Assembly: GCA_021797825.1 (NCBI GenBank)
Contig: JAJZZA010000016.1
Span: 1-55,084, forward strand
Reading direction: 5' to 3'
Origin: Bacillota bacterium
GTDB lineage: Bacteria > Bacillota > Sulfobacillia > Sulfobacillales > Sulfobacillaceae
DNA: 55,084 bases
Both the position numbers and the translations under genes were made by a program. The notes below the pieces were generated by a model. That model was given only the letters and a program-made list of their open reading frames with translations. It did not search any database and was not told the DNA's origin. The first letter of the stretch is position 1. Each line of letters opens with the position of its first letter. Of this stretch, positions 7,335 to 14,746 are shown in pieces.

Positions 7335-9187
7335 CGGTTTAAAAGGCCGCCCACGTGAGCCATGGCGCCATTGGCGCAATGGCGACAATAGCTGCCGGTT
7401 TCCACCATCCGCGCCACCGCCTGCTCAATCCGGGCCAGTACCCGTTGATCGGCAACCGGAGATTGGGTGGTCACCTTGATTTCGTCCCGCATGTCGTCAA
7501 ACAGTTTTTCGGTCAACGCCGCATGCAATCCGGGATGGTCCAAGTAAGTAAAACGGGTGGGCCTGTCCTGAGCCATCTGCAACCGCAGATAGATTTCTTC
7601 ACGAAAGGCCGCCGTCTGCGTTTCGGTGACCCGCAGCCGTTCCTCCACCGCGCGTAACAACCGCTCATCCGCCCGCCGGTTCCCGGGCGCGGCCACCGCC
7701 GCCACCACATTATCGATGTAATTTTCGTAAAGGTTTTGCAACTGCTCACCCCAATCCACGGCAAAAGCCGCGAGCACCTGACGTGCAATCTCCCGGTTAT
7801 ACCAATCCCGCGCCAGTTGGATGCCGTCCTCCACCAGACTCTGACTGACCCTGTCCGCCAGCGGATTGTTCGCCACGCCAGCCTTGAGCGCGGAGAGGAC
7901 ATCGAGCGGTCCCACGCAGGGTTGGTCAGAACGCGCCAGAACCGAGGCCAATCGATTCAACACGTACCGCGGGTCCAGTCCCCGCATGCCGTCCCCGGCC
8001 ATCCTCCCAGCGTGTTCTAACCCAGCCCGGCTAGCGCAATCTCCGGTCCCGCTGTAGGCCTCCAATTTGCTCATCCGGTCCCCGCCGGGTTTGAGCTGGT
8101 CCTCCACTCGGGAGACGATGGCCAATACGGCCGCCACTTCCAGGGCGTACGGGGCAACATGCAAGGTCGGTGGAAAATGCGGACCCAAAAGTTTTTGATA
8201 GATTCGCACCTCTTGCCGGTGGTCCAGATTATAGGGAACGGGCACCACCACCATACGCGAGAGCAGGGCCTCGTTTCTCGGATTCTTGGCAAAGGCGCGG
8301 TATTCGTTCTCGTTGGTGTGGCCGATCACCACTTCGTCCGCCGAAATCAAGTCATACCGTCCGGTCTTGAAGTTTCCCTCCTGACTCAGCGAGAGCAGAT
8401 GGTAAAGAAATTTCTCGTCGAGTTTCAGCATTTCTTGAAACTCGATTAATCCCCGGTTGGCGACGTTTAACTCCCCGTCAAAGCGATACGCCCGGGGGTC
8501 CGATTCCGAACCGACCTGAGTGATCGCCTGAAAATCAAGCGACCCAATTAAATCAGCAATATCTTGGGACTTGGGGTCGGAAGGCGCGTAGGTCCCGATC
8601 CCAATTCTCCGCCTTTCGGACATGGTCACGCGTTGTACCGGAACCTCCGCGAGTTGGCCCCGGTAGCGGTCCAGCACATAATATCGGCACCACGGACACA
8701 GATCGCCAGCGATCACAATGCCCAATCGTCGCTCCAGCTCGGGGCGGAGTTCCGGCGGAATCAAATGCAGCGGCTCCTCCTGCATGGGACACCCCGCAAT
8801 CCCATAAAGCGCTCCCGTCTCGGTACGGGTAAATTGCTCCAGACCGCGCTTAAGCAGCGTGGCAATCGAAGACTTCCCTCCGCCCACCGGCCCCACTAGC
8901 AGTAAGATCCGCTTCTTGACGTCAAATCCCATCGCCGCCGGCCGCAAATAGTCGTCCACCAACATATTGAGCGCGTGGTCGATGCCAAAAATCTGCTCGC
9001 TAAAGAACGGGTAGCTGCCGTTGGGAGTTTTTTCGCCCCGGGCCACCACCATCCGCCAGAGACGGTGATGGGCGGACTCGGCCACATTGGGATCCGCTTC
9101 GACGGCCGCGAGATACTGCGCCAGGGTCCCGGTCCAGAGCGGCTCCGCGAGAAGCTCCGCGCCAGCGAAAAGGGGTTCGGACGACAT
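7331..9187 (-). CDS. prkA: PrkA AAA+ serine protein kinase
   Basis: The protein has 618 residues, close to the usual 630-640. The Walker A motif GPVGGGKSS lies near residue 100 within a PrkA AAA domain, and the C-terminal part is the PrkA kinase-like domain. The C terminus carries CRHCANGAMAHVGG, a CxxC tail comparable to that of Bacillus PrkA. In Bacillus PrkA affects sporulation through sigma-K-dependent expression; whether it acts as kinase or AAA protease is debated. ATG 9187 follows GAGGAGG. It lies 29 bases downstream of corA and overlaps yhbH, so corA-prkA-yhbH-spoVR is probably one transcript. Confidence 0.93.
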   Translation of the reverse strand: MSSEPLFAGAELLAEPLWTGTLAQYLAAVEADPNVAESAHHRLWRMVVARGEKTPNGSYPFFSEQIFGIDHALNMLVDDYLRPAAMGFDVKKRILLLVGPVGGGKSSIATLLKRGLEQFTRTETGALYGIAGCPMQEEPLHLIPPELRPELERRLGIVIAGDLCPWCRYYVLDRYRGQLAEVPVQRVTMSERRRIGIGTYAPSDPKSQDIADLIGSLDFQAITQVGSESDPRAYRFDGELNVANRGLIEFQEMLKLDEKFLYHLLSLSQEGNFKTGRYDLISADEVVIGHTNENEYRAFAKNPRNEALLSRMVVVPVPYNLDHRQEVRIYQKLLGPHFPPTLHVAPYALEVAAVLAIVSRVEDQLKPGGDRMSKLEAYSGTGDCASRAGLEHAGRMAGDGMRGLDPRYVLNRLASVLARSDQPCVGPLDVLSALKAGVANNPLADRVSQSLVEDGIQLARDWYNREIARQVLAAFAVDWGEQLQNLYENYIDNVVAAVAAPGNRRADERLLRAVEERLRVTETQTAAFREEIYLRLQMAQDRPTRFTYLDHPGLHAALTEKLFDDMRDEIKVTTQSPVADQRVLARIEQAVARMVETGSYCRHCANGAMAHVGGLLNR

Positions 9188-9216
9188 AGCCAGCCTCCTC
9201 AGACATTTCCCCCATT

Positions 9217-10218
9217 TTATCCAGAGTTCCCCGATTTATCCCTGAACCAGCCCCGATTCCGCATGTACAGCAGAATCGCGGTGGTAACCAACCCCATCAA
9301 CACCAGGGAATACCAGTAACCGTATCGCCAATGCAGTTCGGGAATGAGGAAATTCATCCCGTAGATTGAGGCGATGGTGGTAGCCGGCAGTGCCAGCACC
9401 GATAAGAACGTTAGCAGCTTGACGACCTTGTTGATTTCGTTGGACTGAATCGAGGTGTAAGCCTCCACCGTGCCCGACAACGCCTCGCGCGTGCTACCGA
9501 CACGGCCGACCAGATCGCGCATTTGCCCGGCCAAGTCCTCGAAGTACGGGCGGTTGGTCTTTTGCACATAAAGAAACCCGGTACTTTTCAACAGCTCAAA
9601 AATTTCCATTTCCGGTTGCACCACGTCCTGCAGGCGCAGCGTCCACTTGCGCAGATGCAAAATGTCTGGAGCCAGGTTGCGATACGGATGCTGCAGCATC
9701 ATGCGGTGCACGTTCTCGAATTCGCCGTCGACTTGGCGCAACAGCGTCCGAAAATCCTCCAGGTGCCGGCTGAGCAGTTGATAGAGGGCGAAATCGGTCC
9801 CTTGATCCAGAAGTTCATTGCGCTTGATAAATTCCCAGGCGTCGCGCACCGTTTGATCGTGTGCCGACAGATGGACCGTCACCAAAAAAGCGCGCCCCAA
9901 GAAGACTCCCAAATCAGCCACGTGCTGCGGCGCGCCTAATGTCGCGTGCAAGGCGACGACAAACACCAACGCATCGTCCTCCACCAGCAAACTGGGGCGC
10001 TTGACTTCGTCCGCGCGCAGAACGCGCGAGATGGCGGCAGGATGGGCCGGGTACAACCGGTTAACCACCGCCGCCAATTCCGTGTGCTCGGCGGGTCTTA
10101 AGTCCGCCCATACATAGTCGGCCTGTTCCGGAAACGTTTCCGCCTCCGCCGTCTGCTCATCGCGGGAATATAAGAAACGCGCCGCCGCCACCTCCCACCT
10201 TGCCCCGTGCGTTCCCAT
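9217..10218 (-). CDS. corA: CorA family magnesium/divalent cation channel
   Basis: From ATG 10218 the product has 333 residues, a normal CorA length. A long cytoplasmic domain leads into EINKVVKLLTFLSVLALPATTI, the pore motif YGMNF, a second membrane helix (WYSLVLMGLVTTAILLYM) and a basic tail (RNRGWFRDK). This pentameric channel imports magnesium or other divalent metals. The frame is also open to GTG 10263, but neither start has a strong ribosome site; GGGGAA precedes ATG 10218. It heads the prkA run, an uncommon but plausible partner since the operon responds to stress or sporulation. It is the intact counterpart of the damaged corA at 1646-2264. Confidence 0.88.
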   Translation of the reverse strand: MGTHGARWEVAAARFLYSRDEQTAEAETFPEQADYVWADLRPAEHTELAAVVNRLYPAHPAAISRVLRADEVKRPSLLVEDDALVFVVALHATLGAPQHVADLGVFLGRAFLVTVHLSAHDQTVRDAWEFIKRNELLDQGTDFALYQLLSRHLEDFRTLLRQVDGEFENVHRMMLQHPYRNLAPDILHLRKWTLRLQDVVQPEMEIFELLKSTGFLYVQKTNRPYFEDLAGQMRDLVGRVGSTREALSGTVEAYTSIQSNEINKVVKLLTFLSVLALPATTIASIYGMNFLIPELHWRYGYWYSLVLMGLVTTAILLYMRNRGWFRDKSGNSG

Positions 10219-10238
10219 TTTTCCCCGTCGCGGGCTAT

Positions 10239-10269
10239 GTATGCCAGGTCTTGGCCCGTGCACATGCTA
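10239..10269 (+). promoter_or_regulatory. Possible sigma-G-like sporulation promoter for the YIEGIA gene
   Basis: GTATG at 10239-10243 and CATGCTA at 10263-10269 resemble the forespore sigma-G elements GnATR and CATnnTA. The spacer is 19 bases against the usual 17-18, so the match is imperfect. It sits about 40 bases before the GTG start of a gene whose relatives are linked to spore formation. Confidence 0.3.
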
Positions 10270-10310
10270 TTCGCAGGCACAACATGCGTTGATCAAAAGG
10301 AGGACTTCCG

Positions 10311-11270
10311 GTGTCAGCAGCCACGCCGCCGATCAACTGGACACCCATGATTGTCGGATTCGCCGCGGGTTTGGTGTCTCGCATTTTATACCTTAGAAAT
10401 GGCCGCACCCACTATCCCGGGTATCCCTCCGGCTACGTCAGTCAAGTCGCCTTGGCCATCATTGCGGCGCTTATCGGGTCAAGCATTATTGTCGCCTTGG
10501 TTGGCAAACAATTTACTGCCGCCACCTTCCTGACTCTGGCGGCTACGCAGTTTCGCGATGTGCGCAACACCGAACGCTTAACCTTGGAAAAAGAGGAGCA
10601 GCTCTTGCTGGTGGGACGCGGTCCGGGCTATATCGAAGGGATTGCCATCACCTACGAAGCCCGCAATTACCTGGCCATGCTGGTGGCCTTAGCCACCTCG
10701 CTGGTCACGGAATTTGCCCCGCCGTGGGCCGGGATCGCCGCGGGCGTGGGATTTGTCGCGGTCGGCGAGCTGTTCATGTCCGGGCCGCGTTTAGGCGAGA
10801 TGGTGGAGGTCCGCCCGACTCATGTCAGATTCGAGCAGGAGAGCCTATTATATGCCGGCCCCGTGATGATGATGGAGGTCGGTTTGCCCGATTCACGCGA
10901 ACGGTTCAGAAAACATGCGCTGGCGGTCACCCTCACCCCGAAAAGTCCTCGGGGCGCGGCGGCGCTCTGGAACATCGCTCAGCGGCAGGCGCTGTCGCAT
11001 CAGGCAGCGGCAGCCATCGGCGTGCAAAAAGACGTGGGATATCCCGAACAGACGCCGCTCTGCCGCATGGACATGCCGCAGGGCAATGGCGAGGCGGGAT
11101 TCGTCATCTTGCCGGTTGAACGTAACCTGGACAAATTAATCGATGCCATCAAACGAACGCCCCTGCTCGAATCCGGCAAGTGGTCCCGGGTCACGAGTCC
11201 CATCCTGACCAAGCCACCCGCCGACCACGAGCCGCACCAAGATGAAGGAGGCCACACATCGCATGGCTGA
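10311..11270 (+). CDS. YIEGIA domain membrane protein
   Basis: The 319-residue protein contains the family name motif in GRGPGYIEGIAITYEARN, near residue 105. Hydrophobic segments occur around residues 10-25, 45-65 and 120-150, so the N-terminal half is membrane-embedded. The C-terminal half (from about 165) is soluble. Relatives in Bacillus are linked to spore formation; the biochemical role is not established. GTG 10311 follows AAGGAGGA at 10297-10304. A small gene overlaps its end by eight bases, so the two are almost certainly cotranslated. Confidence 0.85.
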   Translation: MSAATPPINWTPMIVGFAAGLVSRILYLRNGRTHYPGYPSGYVSQVALAIIAALIGSSIIVALVGKQFTAATFLTLAATQFRDVRNTERLTLEKEEQLLLVGRGPGYIEGIAITYEARNYLAMLVALATSLVTEFAPPWAGIAAGVGFVAVGELFMSGPRLGEMVEVRPTHVRFEQESLLYAGPVMMMEVGLPDSRERFRKHALAVTLTPKSPRGAAALWNIAQRQALSHQAAAAIGVQKDVGYPEQTPLCRMDMPQGNGEAGFVILPVERNLDKLIDAIKRTPLLESGKWSRVTSPILTKPPADHEPHQDEGGHTSHG

Positions 11271-11469
11271 CGCCCCGACCCCGATTATGTTCGCCGTGGT
11301 GACCACCAACCGCGAAACGGTGGTGGGCGGCATGGCGCCCGTTTTTGTCGCCGAGGATGAAGCGGAGCGTGACCGCATCGCTTTGTGGATTAGCCGCATC
11401 ACCAATGCGATTGTCCATGATTTGCATAACGGCACAGTGATTCTCACCGTTAACCAGTCGGGCAGTTAA
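11263..11469 (+). CDS. Small partner of the YIEGIA protein
   Basis: The product has 68 residues and starts at ATG 11263, which follows AAGGAGG at 11245-11251 and overlaps the YIEGIA gene by eight bases. The frame is open from 11242, but that start overlaps the ribosome site. The sequence (FAVVTTNRETVVGGMAPVFVAEDEAERDRIA) is soluble, with alternating strand and helix. Small proteins of this size beside YIEGIA genes have been annotated as a capping subunit of the same complex; I rely on context for that. No catalytic motif is visible. Confidence 0.68.
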   Translation: MADAPTPIMFAVVTTNRETVVGGMAPVFVAEDEAERDRIALWISRITNAIVHDLHNGTVILTVNQSGS

Positions 11470-12183
11470 GTTCTGATGGATGGCGGGCGCCAGCCGAGGT
11501 GCTCCGGGATCGCCCGGCGGCGGCGGTTATCGGAATGAACCGCACCGTCTTGGGCGCCTGCCGGCTACTGGCGCGTAACCATCGGGCGGCTCCCGCTACA
11601 TAGTCGGGCCCAGGCGGCACGCCCTGGACGAATATGACCGGCGGTGTTTGTCGCGACACGCGCCATTTCCTCCACCAGCCAGAGATCCCCCAGCCGCAAC
11701 CACCAGGTGGGGCAGCGCGGGATGGCTTCACCCAGTCCTCCCCCGGGCCCAGTGTCCCCTCGTCTGGCATGCGTCCTCCCCCAACGTTCCCGCGGCAGGC
11801 TGGGGCGGGTACCCCAGCAACCGCATCGGCCGATTCCATCGTTTTACCGAGCTGACGGCACGCCTAACCTCGCCTCTGTCGGCACCTCGGCGGGGAATGC
11901 GCGAATCGAAACCGCAAACGCGTCAGCCGCCCCCTTCGTCGGGCATGACCGGTTTGGCGCGCCGCTCTCGCCGAACCGGGCCCGGTCCTGCTTACCGCAT
12001 GACCCGACCCGTGCCGGATCCGATGGGGCGAGCCTCGCGCCGCCGTTGCCGTGGTTTTCGTTATCGATGCGTCGTGGCCTGCGGGTGCTGGCGAGGAAGC
12101 GAGCGCAAACCCCTCCCCAGGGCCAGCGACCGACACGGCGACGTGCAGGCTGAAGAAACGATCGTCAGGCACGCAAACCAATA
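11470..12183 (+). other. Gene-free GC-rich stretch
   Basis: About 700 bases hold no frame I can support. A minus-strand frame from about 11790 to 11574 reads somewhat like protein (TWWLRLGDLWLVEEMARV) but has no start, ribosome site or known motif. It may be a decayed gene. No tRNA or convincing terminator was found. Confidence 0.4.
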
Positions 12184-12222
12184 TTAAGATTATATTAAGA
12201 TTGTGTTATCATCTTGTTAAGC
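12184..12222 (+). promoter_or_regulatory. Pho-box-like repeat array overlapping the pit promoter
   Basis: Four hexamers occur at exact 11-base spacing: TTAAGA at 12184, TTAAGA at 12195, TTATCA at 12206 and TTAAGC at 12217. Gram-positive PhoP sites are direct repeats of TT(A/C/T)A(C/T)A with about 11-base periodicity, so the arrangement fits. The repeats also contain a plausible promoter, -35 TTAAGA (12184-12189) and -10 TATCAT (12207-12212), with a 17-base spacer. The genes served are a phosphate transporter and its accessory protein, which supports phosphate control by activation or repression. Confidence 0.6.
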
Positions 12223-12244
12223 TTTCGAAGGGTTGGTAACCGTC

Positions 12245-13225
12245 ATGGTCGTTCTGACTTTGATTTTCCTGTCGATAGCCGGTTTTACCATCATTTCCGG
12301 CATTAATGATGGTGGAAATCTGGTCGCGACATTTCTCGCCAGCGGCACCATCCGCCCAGGTTGGGTGCTGCCGCTGCTGTTGTCCAGCATCGGTCTGGGA
12401 CCGGTGGTGTTTGGCACGGCGGTGTCGCACACGATCGCAGTGGAAGTCGTCAATTTTGCCCAAGCGGGCCCGTTAGTGCTTTTGGTCGCGCTGTTGGCGG
12501 CGGTCGTCACATTGCTGACAACCTGGTGGATGAAAATCCCGACCAGTACCACGATTGCGCTAGGTGGGGGAATGGTCGGCGCAACCTTGGTGAGCGGCCG
12601 CATCCATCTCATTCATTGGGCGGGCGTCGCCAAGTTGATAGCCGGTCTGGTGGGTTCGGTGGTCCTGGGCTTTGTGGTGGCCTTGGTTCTCACCAGACTG
12701 CTGTGGATGGGTTTAAAGCGGCTTTCCATGCAACAAGTTCAACCCTTAACCCGCATTCAATACCTCACCGCATTCTGGCAAGGTTTAGCTTATGGCGCAA
12801 ACGATCAGGAAAAGGCGATTGGTTTGATGGCGGTGTTCTGGATGCTGATTGACCATCACGCGGACTATCGCGTCCCCTGGCTGGCAGTGGCCGTGCCGCT
12901 GGTTTTTTGGGCCGCCGGGCTGGTAGTGGGAGGCTTTCGGATTGCACGCACAGTCGGTAACCATGTCGTCCGGATTGAGCCCATGACTGCGCTCAGCACG
13001 CAGTGGGCGGCGGCGGTAACCGTCAGCCTGGCGGCCCTGGGGGGATTTCCGGTCAGCACCACCCAGACCACTGACGGAGCCCTATTTGGCACCGGAACCG
13101 CGCTGCAACCCTTAGCCGTGCGATGGGTGATGGTTCGCAAGATGGTGGGGGTCTGGGTGCTCACCATGCCAGCCGCGATGGTTTTAGGCGGGCTCATGAT
13201 GATGGGCGCGTCAGCATTGAAGTGA
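12245..13225 (+). CDS. pit: PiT family inorganic phosphate transporter
   Basis: From ATG 12245 the protein has 326 residues and about ten membrane helices. The two inverted PiT repeats are visible. GINDGGNLVAT near residue 20 and GANDQEKAIG near residue 184 correspond to the GxNDxxN signatures. IPTSTTIALGGG and FPVSTTQTTDGA are the matching second motifs of each repeat. PiT proteins import metal-phosphate in symport with cations. TTG 12233 is an alternative start, but ATG 12245 sits better with the CGAAGGG at about 12226-12232. The stop codon overlaps the ribosome site of the DUF47 gene. Confidence 0.93.
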   Translation: MVVLTLIFLSIAGFTIISGINDGGNLVATFLASGTIRPGWVLPLLLSSIGLGPVVFGTAVSHTIAVEVVNFAQAGPLVLLVALLAAVVTLLTTWWMKIPTSTTIALGGGMVGATLVSGRIHLIHWAGVAKLIAGLVGSVVLGFVVALVLTRLLWMGLKRLSMQQVQPLTRIQYLTAFWQGLAYGANDQEKAIGLMAVFWMLIDHHADYRVPWLAVAVPLVFWAAGLVVGGFRIARTVGNHVVRIEPMTALSTQWAAAVTVSLAALGGFPVSTTQTTDGALFGTGTALQPLAVRWVMVRKMVGVWVLTMPAAMVLGGLMMMGASALK

Positions 13226-13236
13226 GGAGGCGCAGG

Positions 13237-13872
13237 ATGAGTTGGAAAGATATTTTTATGATATCCCGGCAGGTGCAGACCTTTCACGATGTCCTCGCCG
13301 AGCAGGCTCACATCGCGGTACAGATGGTCCAGTTGCTGCAATCTTACGTGGACGAAAAACAAAAGGAGGGCCGTCTCGAGCTGGCTGAGCAAGCCTCCGA
13401 CCTGGAACACGCCGGAGACCGGGTCCGCATGATGATTGTCGATCAACTGCAACAAACCTTTGTGACGCCGTTTGATCGTGAGGACATCAACGACCTGTCG
13501 CAGGCTCTCGACGACATCGTCGACTATGCAGAAAACACCATCAAAGAAATTGCCATCTATCAGATCCGGGTCAACGACATATTGCGGGCCATGGTCGGAA
13601 TTCTGCACCAAGGCACGGTAGCGCTTGACGAAGCGGTCGGGTTGTTGGGACCATCGATGCGCCATGCCAACGAGGCCGCGGTTAAGGCGAAATCTTCTGA
13701 AAACAAAATGGAAGGCATGTACCGCAAAGCAATTGCCACGTTATCGGAGGAAGATGATATTCACTACCTCATCAAGATTCGGGAAGTCTACCGTCACTTG
13801 GGAAACGCGGCCGACCGCATGGATGCGGCCGCCAACGTCCTCATGCGGATTGCCATCAAACAATCCCATTAA
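13237..13872 (+). CDS. DUF47 (PhoU-like) accessory protein of PiT
   Basis: The 211-residue helical protein has PhoU-like acidic metal-binding motifs: ASDLEHAGDRVR near residue 53, PFDREDINDLSQALDDIVDYAENT near residue 80, and IREVYRHLGNAADRMDAAANVL near the C terminus. DUF47 proteins are encoded beside PiT transporters and are thought to control them. ATG 13237 follows GAGGAGG at 13224-13230, itself overlapping the pit stop. The pairing and the shared Pho-box-like promoter make a two-gene phosphate operon likely. Confidence 0.9.
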   Translation: MSWKDIFMISRQVQTFHDVLAEQAHIAVQMVQLLQSYVDEKQKEGRLELAEQASDLEHAGDRVRMMIVDQLQQTFVTPFDREDINDLSQALDDIVDYAENTIKEIAIYQIRVNDILRAMVGILHQGTVALDEAVGLLGPSMRHANEAAVKAKSSENKMEGMYRKAIATLSEEDDIHYLIKIREVYRHLGNAADRMDAAANVLMRIAIKQSH

Positions 13873-14204
13873 GCCCCACCGCCAGGCGGCTGCAACCCGT
13901 CGCCAAGCGCCCCGCGCCGAGCCGCGGGGAGGCGCTTCCCCGCGCAAATTCCCGAACCGGCGGGCTTGCGCCCAGCCCGCGATTCGTCAGGGGTAACCCC
14001 GGGGCTCGGCCTTGACAGGGTTTTCGTCCGGCACCTGACCGATTCGCCCTGGGCACCGTGGCTCCAGGCGGGCCCAGCGGTGTCTCCGGCTGCCGAGCTG
14101 GCGATGCCCGCCGCTCATCGCACCGGCCGGGCAAACCCGGGCAGCAACCTTCTCCACGCCCCGCGCTTGCCAATCCGGGTCGTTTCCGCCGTCCCCAGAT
14201 ACCG
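13873..14204 (+). other. Gene-free stretch between the phosphate operon and marR
   Basis: About 330 GC-rich bases with no supported reading frame, no clear terminator and no RNA gene. The promoter of the next operon begins at 14205. Confidence 0.4.
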
Positions 14205-14246
14205 TTGATCAAACAACCCGCAATCCATATAATTAGGTAGCCTACC
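14205..14246 (+). promoter_or_regulatory. marR-ABC operon promoter with palindromic operator
   Basis: The -35 is TTGATC (14205-14210) and the -10 is a perfect TATAAT (14228-14233), with a 17-base spacer. Directly downstream, GGTAG (14236-14240) and CTACC (14242-14246) form an inverted repeat around one central base, flanked by AT-rich sequence. The palindrome covers the expected transcription start, where a MarR dimer would block RNA polymerase, so autorepression by the first gene is likely. Confidence 0.7.
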
Positions 14247-14272
14247 AATCTAATTCAGGGTGAGATGCCGAC

Positions 14273-14746
14273 ATGACCATCAGCGACGACCCGGTGACCC
14301 AACAACTCTTCGACGCCTTTATGCGGGTACGGAAACTTCACTGGCTGAACTGGCGCGGAGCCGGCCGCCGACCTAGCGATTTGCGCGCATTGTTCTGTAT
14401 CCAGCAGGACGCCCCGCCGGACGGATTGGGCATTACCGTGACCGACATCAGCGCCCGGCTTGGTGTCACGTCTCCCACCGTGACCCAATTGTTATCTGGT
14501 CTGGAGTCGCAGGGGCTGGTGCAACGCCGGGCCGACCTGGCCGACCGCCGGATGATCCGCGTGCAGCTGACGGCAAAAGGCGACGCGGTTTGTCACGACG
14601 CGCAGGCCGCGCTGGTCGCTGCCTTCAAGGGCCTGATCGACTATCTCGGGCCCGAACCGAGCCGTCAGCTCTCCCTGTTGCTCGGCAGAGTCCTCGATTA
14701 TTACCATGAACACCAGGCGGCGAGCGACGAGGCCAGCCAACCATGA
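14273..14746 (+). CDS. MarR family transcriptional regulator
   Basis: The 157-residue protein has the winged-helix layout of MarR. A helix-turn-helix at about residues 62-85 (ITVTDISARLGVTSPTVTQ, then LSGLESQGLVQR) is followed by the wing (ADLADRRMIRVQLTAKG), which contains the DxR signature. Helices at both ends form the dimer interface. ATG 14273 follows AGGGTGAG. Its stop overlaps the ATG of the first ABC gene (ATGA), so regulator and exporter are coupled. The likely ligand is a substrate of the exporter, which would relieve repression at the palindrome at 14236-14246. Confidence 0.9.
   Translation: MTISDDPVTQQLFDAFMRVRKLHWLNWRGAGRRPSDLRALFCIQQDAPPDGLGITVTDISARLGVTSPTVTQLLSGLESQGLVQRRADLADRRMIRVQLTAKGDAVCHDAQAALVAAFKGLIDYLGPEPSRQLSLLLGRVLDYYHEHQAASDEASQP

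Noticed and set aside
11574-11790. Minus-strand frame reading TWWLRLGDLWLVEEMARV
   Set aside because: No start, ribosome site or recognised motif. It may be a decayed gene, but it cannot be supported.
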